A DNA stretch of 64,000 nucleotides. It comes from Peristeroidobacter agariperforans. Lineage in GTDB: Bacteria > Pseudomonadota > Gammaproteobacteria > Steroidobacterales > Steroidobacteraceae. Below the pieces are notes generated by a model. The model made no database searches, was not told the origin of the DNA, and saw nothing but the letters and a program-made list of their open reading frames with translations. The stretch is from assembly GCF_004138335.1 (NCBI RefSeq), contig NZ_RYFW01000001.1, positions 372,001 to 436,000 of the forward strand, in the 5' to 3' direction. Numbering within the stretch: the stretch's first letter is position 1; the number at the start of each line of letters is the position of its first letter. Positions 61,521 to 64,000 of this stretch are shown here, piece by piece. The position numbers and the translations under genes are program-made.

Positions 61521-63455
61521 TCAGCGCGCCCTCAACACGGGCAAGTCGATCTGACTCGACTTGCCCGGCGCGCGCCAGATGCGTTGCGTCGCTTTCACGT
61601 AGTTCTCCGGCTTCGCGAACATGATGTTCGGCACGAAGGTTTGCGGATTGCGGTCGTATAGCGGGAACCAGCTCGACTGGATCTGCACCATGATGCGATG
61701 GCCGGGCCGGAACGTGTGATTGACCTGCGGCAGCGGAATCTCGTAGTGCAGTGCCTCGTTCGGCGTTAGCGGCTGCGGGTTCGAAAGACTCGCGCGATAA
61801 CGGCCGCGGAAAATATCGGCCGACAACATCTGCTGATACCCGCCCATGGTCGGCCTGGAGGGCACTTCGTCGGGCCACACGTCGATGATCTTGACGACCC
61901 AATCCGAATCGGTGCCGCTGCTGGAAGCAAACAACCGCGCGATCGGCTGACCGGCGACACGCAGCGGCTCGGTCAGCGGCTCGGTTTCGTACACCAGCAC
62001 GTCGGGGCGCGTGCCCGCATGTCGCTGGTCATCGACCAACCATTCGCCCCAGCCCGAGTCAGGCGCACTCATCGGCAGGTTCGGTCGCGGCCGGTACGGC
62101 ACGGGCTTGGCCGGATCGGAAACATACTCGTCGAAGCCGCCGGAGGGCGCTTCGAATCCCAGGCGTCCGCCCGACAACAGATACAACGATCGCGACTTCT
62201 CCACGCACGCAACGGCGCAAGAGCGCGGCCAGTGATCGTACTGACGCCACTCGTCGGCGCCCGTTTCGTACACCAGCACTCTTGGCGTCGCCGGCTTCGG
62301 CGCGTCTTTCAAATAATGATCGAGGAACGGCTGCATCACCTTGCTGCGGAACCAGCCGGCGGTGTCGCCGCTGAATTCGAGCGCACCGAGCGAGCGACCT
62401 TCGCGGCGTCCCTGGCCATGATTCCACGGGCCCATCACGAGGTGCACGAACTGGCCGGTCGGATCTTTCGGCGCGAGCGCCTTGTAGAGCGCCGGACTGC
62501 CGTAGATGTCTTCCTGATCGAACAGACCACCGACGATCATCATCGGCACTTTGATCGGCAGCTGGGCCAGCAGCTTGTCGACCGCCTGCTCCTGCCACCA
62601 CGTGTCGTAGCTCGTGTGGTCGGCGAGCGCGCGCCAGAATCCAAGCTGGTCCAAACCGCGCGACTTCGCCAGCGCGCCCGCCGAGCCGGCCCGCAGGAAG
62701 GTGTCGTAGATGTCGTACTCGCCCCACCAGAATTTGAACGCGCCGCTGCGCGTGGACTGCTGGCCATAGACGAATTCGAGCGCGGCGCCCTGACGGAACG
62801 CACCGTTGTGAAACCAGTCATCGCCCATCCAGCCATCGATCATGGGCGCGAACGGCACCACCACCTTCAACGCCGGATGCGGATTCACCGTGGCCATCAA
62901 AGTGGTGTAGCCCTCGTACGAGCCACCCATCGCGCCGACGCGGCCGTTGCTCTCGGGGACGTTCTTCACCAGCCAATCGATGGTGTCGTAGGTGTCGGTG
63001 GCGTGATCGACCTTGGTGGGATTCACCGGACCGCGCAGCGGACGCGTCATCACATAATCGCCCTCGGAGCCGAATTTTCCGCGCACGTCCTGGTAGACGA
63101 CGATGTAACCGGCTTCGACAGTGGTGTCATTCATCTGCGGCACAGCCGCGAGCAGTCGCGGACTGTTGAAGCGCGTGACCCGCCCGCTCGCGTTGTACGG
63201 CGTGCGGGTCATGATGATGGGCGCCTTGGCATCCTTGGTGACGCGCTTGGGAATCAGGATGAAGGTCTTGAGCTTCACGCCGTCGCGCATCGGGATCATC
63301 ACTTCCCGCTTGGTGTAGTCGAAGCTTTCGAGGCTGGGCGTGAACTTCTCCGGCGTCTCGCTCGGCAGCGCCTTGACCAGTTGCGACGCGACCGCCGGCA
63401 AGCCGAGGCTCAAAGCGAGCACGCACGCCAGGCTACGGATGAGTTGCTGGGACAC
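61521..63455 (-). CDS. secreted CocE/NonD (S15-type) serine hydrolase
   Basis: 644 aa. A signal peptide (LIRSLACVLALSLGLPAVASQ) precedes an alpha/beta-hydrolase with YDTIDWLVKNVPESNGRVGAMGGSYEGYTTLMA (nucleophile Ser in GGSYEG), a helical cap, and a C-terminal jelly-roll domain (PRPNLPMSAPDSGWGEWLVDDQRH to the end). Asp in MIVGGLFDQEDIY and His in MGPWNHGQ would complete the triad. Relatives include X-prolyl dipeptidyl peptidases, cocaine esterase and glutaryl acylases. The substrate is unknown. Confidence 0.9.
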   Translation of the reverse strand: MSQQLIRSLACVLALSLGLPAVASQLVKALPSETPEKFTPSLESFDYTKREVMIPMRDGVKLKTFILIPKRVTKDAKAPIIMTRTPYNASGRVTRFNSPRLLAAVPQMNDTTVEAGYIVVYQDVRGKFGSEGDYVMTRPLRGPVNPTKVDHATDTYDTIDWLVKNVPESNGRVGAMGGSYEGYTTLMATVNPHPALKVVVPFAPMIDGWMGDDWFHNGAFRQGAALEFVYGQQSTRSGAFKFWWGEYDIYDTFLRAGSAGALAKSRGLDQLGFWRALADHTSYDTWWQEQAVDKLLAQLPIKVPMMIVGGLFDQEDIYGSPALYKALAPKDPTGQFVHLVMGPWNHGQGRREGRSLGALEFSGDTAGWFRSKVMQPFLDHYLKDAPKPATPRVLVYETGADEWRQYDHWPRSCAVACVEKSRSLYLLSGGRLGFEAPSGGFDEYVSDPAKPVPYRPRPNLPMSAPDSGWGEWLVDDQRHAGTRPDVLVYETEPLTEPLRVAGQPIARLFASSSGTDSDWVVKIIDVWPDEVPSRPTMGGYQQMLSADIFRGRYRASLSNPQPLTPNEALHYEIPLPQVNHTFRPGHRIMVQIQSSWFPLYDRNPQTFVPNIMFAKPENYVKATQRIWRAPGKSSQIDLPVLRAR

Positions 63456-63609
63456 CTTGTCTCTCCCTATGCACGAAAACGATGCAGCGCGTGAGCTTAG
63501 TGGTTCGTGTCATACGGGGGCAATGCATGACTGCGCGCGCATGTCGAGGTGGATGCAAATCGCGACACTCGCTATCATCGGAGCGTCTCCCCCCGTACGC
63601 CTAGCCCGG

Positions 63610-63975
63610 ATGCCGCACATCGAACTGCCGCGCGCGCTCGAGGATTACTTTGCGTTCGCTGAAACCGAGCCGACTCGCAACGGCCGTCGGTTCTCGATCA
63701 CGTTGCCGTACATGGATGGCGAACGGCTGGATCGTCTGCAATGGTGGTATCACGTCTCGCCCGCGCAGGAGCAGATGTACGAAGGCACGGGGCTGGTCTT
63801 CCACCGCACCCGCGCCATCGAGCGGTTCTGCCGGCACATCGAGCGCTGGCTGGAGATCACCGCTCAACGCTTTCATGGCGAAGAGCCTATCCCACGCGTT
63901 GGTCAACGAGTTTCCAGCGTCGCGGCGCCGGCGGCGGTGGAGCTCACCGCTGTCGACAAAGTCGTGAACGGCTGA
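63610..63975 (+). CDS. small hypothetical protein
   Basis: 121 aa from ATG 63610; the frame is open further upstream (ATG 63523) and no clear ribosome site decides. The protein is aromatic-rich (ALEDYFAFAE, FSITLPYMDG, LDRLQWWYHVSPAQEQMYEG, FCRHIERWLEITAQRFHG) with a helical middle and a Val/Ala-rich tail. I do not recognise a family. It is divergent from the S15-type hydrolase. Confidence 0.5.
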   Translation: MPHIELPRALEDYFAFAETEPTRNGRRFSITLPYMDGERLDRLQWWYHVSPAQEQMYEGTGLVFHRTRAIERFCRHIERWLEITAQRFHGEEPIPRVGQRVSSVAAPAAVELTAVDKVVNG

Positions 63976-64000
63976 GCGCGCGGCTCACGCCGAATACACC

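Noticed and set aside
1-64000. tRNA, rRNA, CRISPR, prophage, IS elements or integrase genes
   Set aside because: No cloverleaf ends, direct-repeat spacer arrays, transposase motifs or phage structural genes were seen on either strand by reading.

Overview
The window is a chromosomal segment of a high-GC gammaproteobacterium. Gene style (RluB, HrpB, PbpG/PBP7, AcpH, PaaK/PaaI, two HAE-type RND pumps, a PL3-type pectate lyase, a bufferin operon) suggests an environmental, polysaccharide-degrading lineage near Xanthomonadales/Nevskiales/Steroidobacterales. That placement is an inference from gene content only. I see no rRNA, tRNA, CRISPR array, phage or IS element. Genes are densely packed and no gap between genes reaches 300 bases.

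Layout. 0-2.4 kb: a cut GMC oxidoreductase, rluB and a TesB thioesterase. 2.5-7.7 kb: an envelope-stress-like module made of a PspA/IM30 protein, a double AAA protein, a membrane-anchored coiled coil, an unlisted 42-aa microprotein, and a solute-binding/OmpA fusion. Its later genes are joined by ATGA overlaps. 7.7-15.5 kb (minus): a five-gene RND efflux operon with its own two-component system. 15.7-25.7 kb: housekeeping and peptidase genes (serine hydrolase, HrpB, DUF4404, HIT, AcsA, NlpC/P60, M28, EF-hand). 25.9-29.0 kb (minus): a CHASE3 kinase, a Fis-like protein, a LuxR-type regulator and a stand-alone receiver. 29.4-30.2 kb: two small lipoproteins.

30.3-39.7 kb is a plus-strand run holding two ribosomally made peptide (RiPP) loci. 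The first is a bufferin operon (Cys-rich precursor, MNIO/DUF692 enzyme, DUF2063 partner). It is followed by fumarylpyruvate/maleylacetoacetate-type catabolic genes. The second is what I read as a split borosin locus: an N-methyltransferase of the tetrapyrrole-methylase fold resembling Shewanella SonM, a GNAT acetyltransferase, and an 89-aa SonA-like precursor whose 3' end overlaps a TPR/GGDEF diguanylate cyclase. An OmpR/EnvZ-type pair and a Spy/CpxP-like periplasmic protein follow.

40-49 kb carries surface and secreted proteins (DUF4394 lipoprotein, TonB-like protein, a Ycf48/BNR-repeat propeller, a secreted pectate lyase with a twin palindromic operator) and acpH. 49-57 kb has paaI-paaK, a second RND pump with its adaptor, and a MATE pump. 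57-64 kb has pbpG, a 51-aa membrane peptide, an SDR, DUF1428, an SRPBCC-ArsR pair with a visible operator facing a GST gene, an S15/CocE hydrolase and a small unknown gene.

The most interesting items are the borosin-like locus (33.7-35.6 kb), the PspA/AAA/SBP-OmpA module with its microprotein (2.5-7.7 kb) and the bufferin operon (30.3-32.3 kb). All homology statements come from reading the proteins by eye; no search was run.
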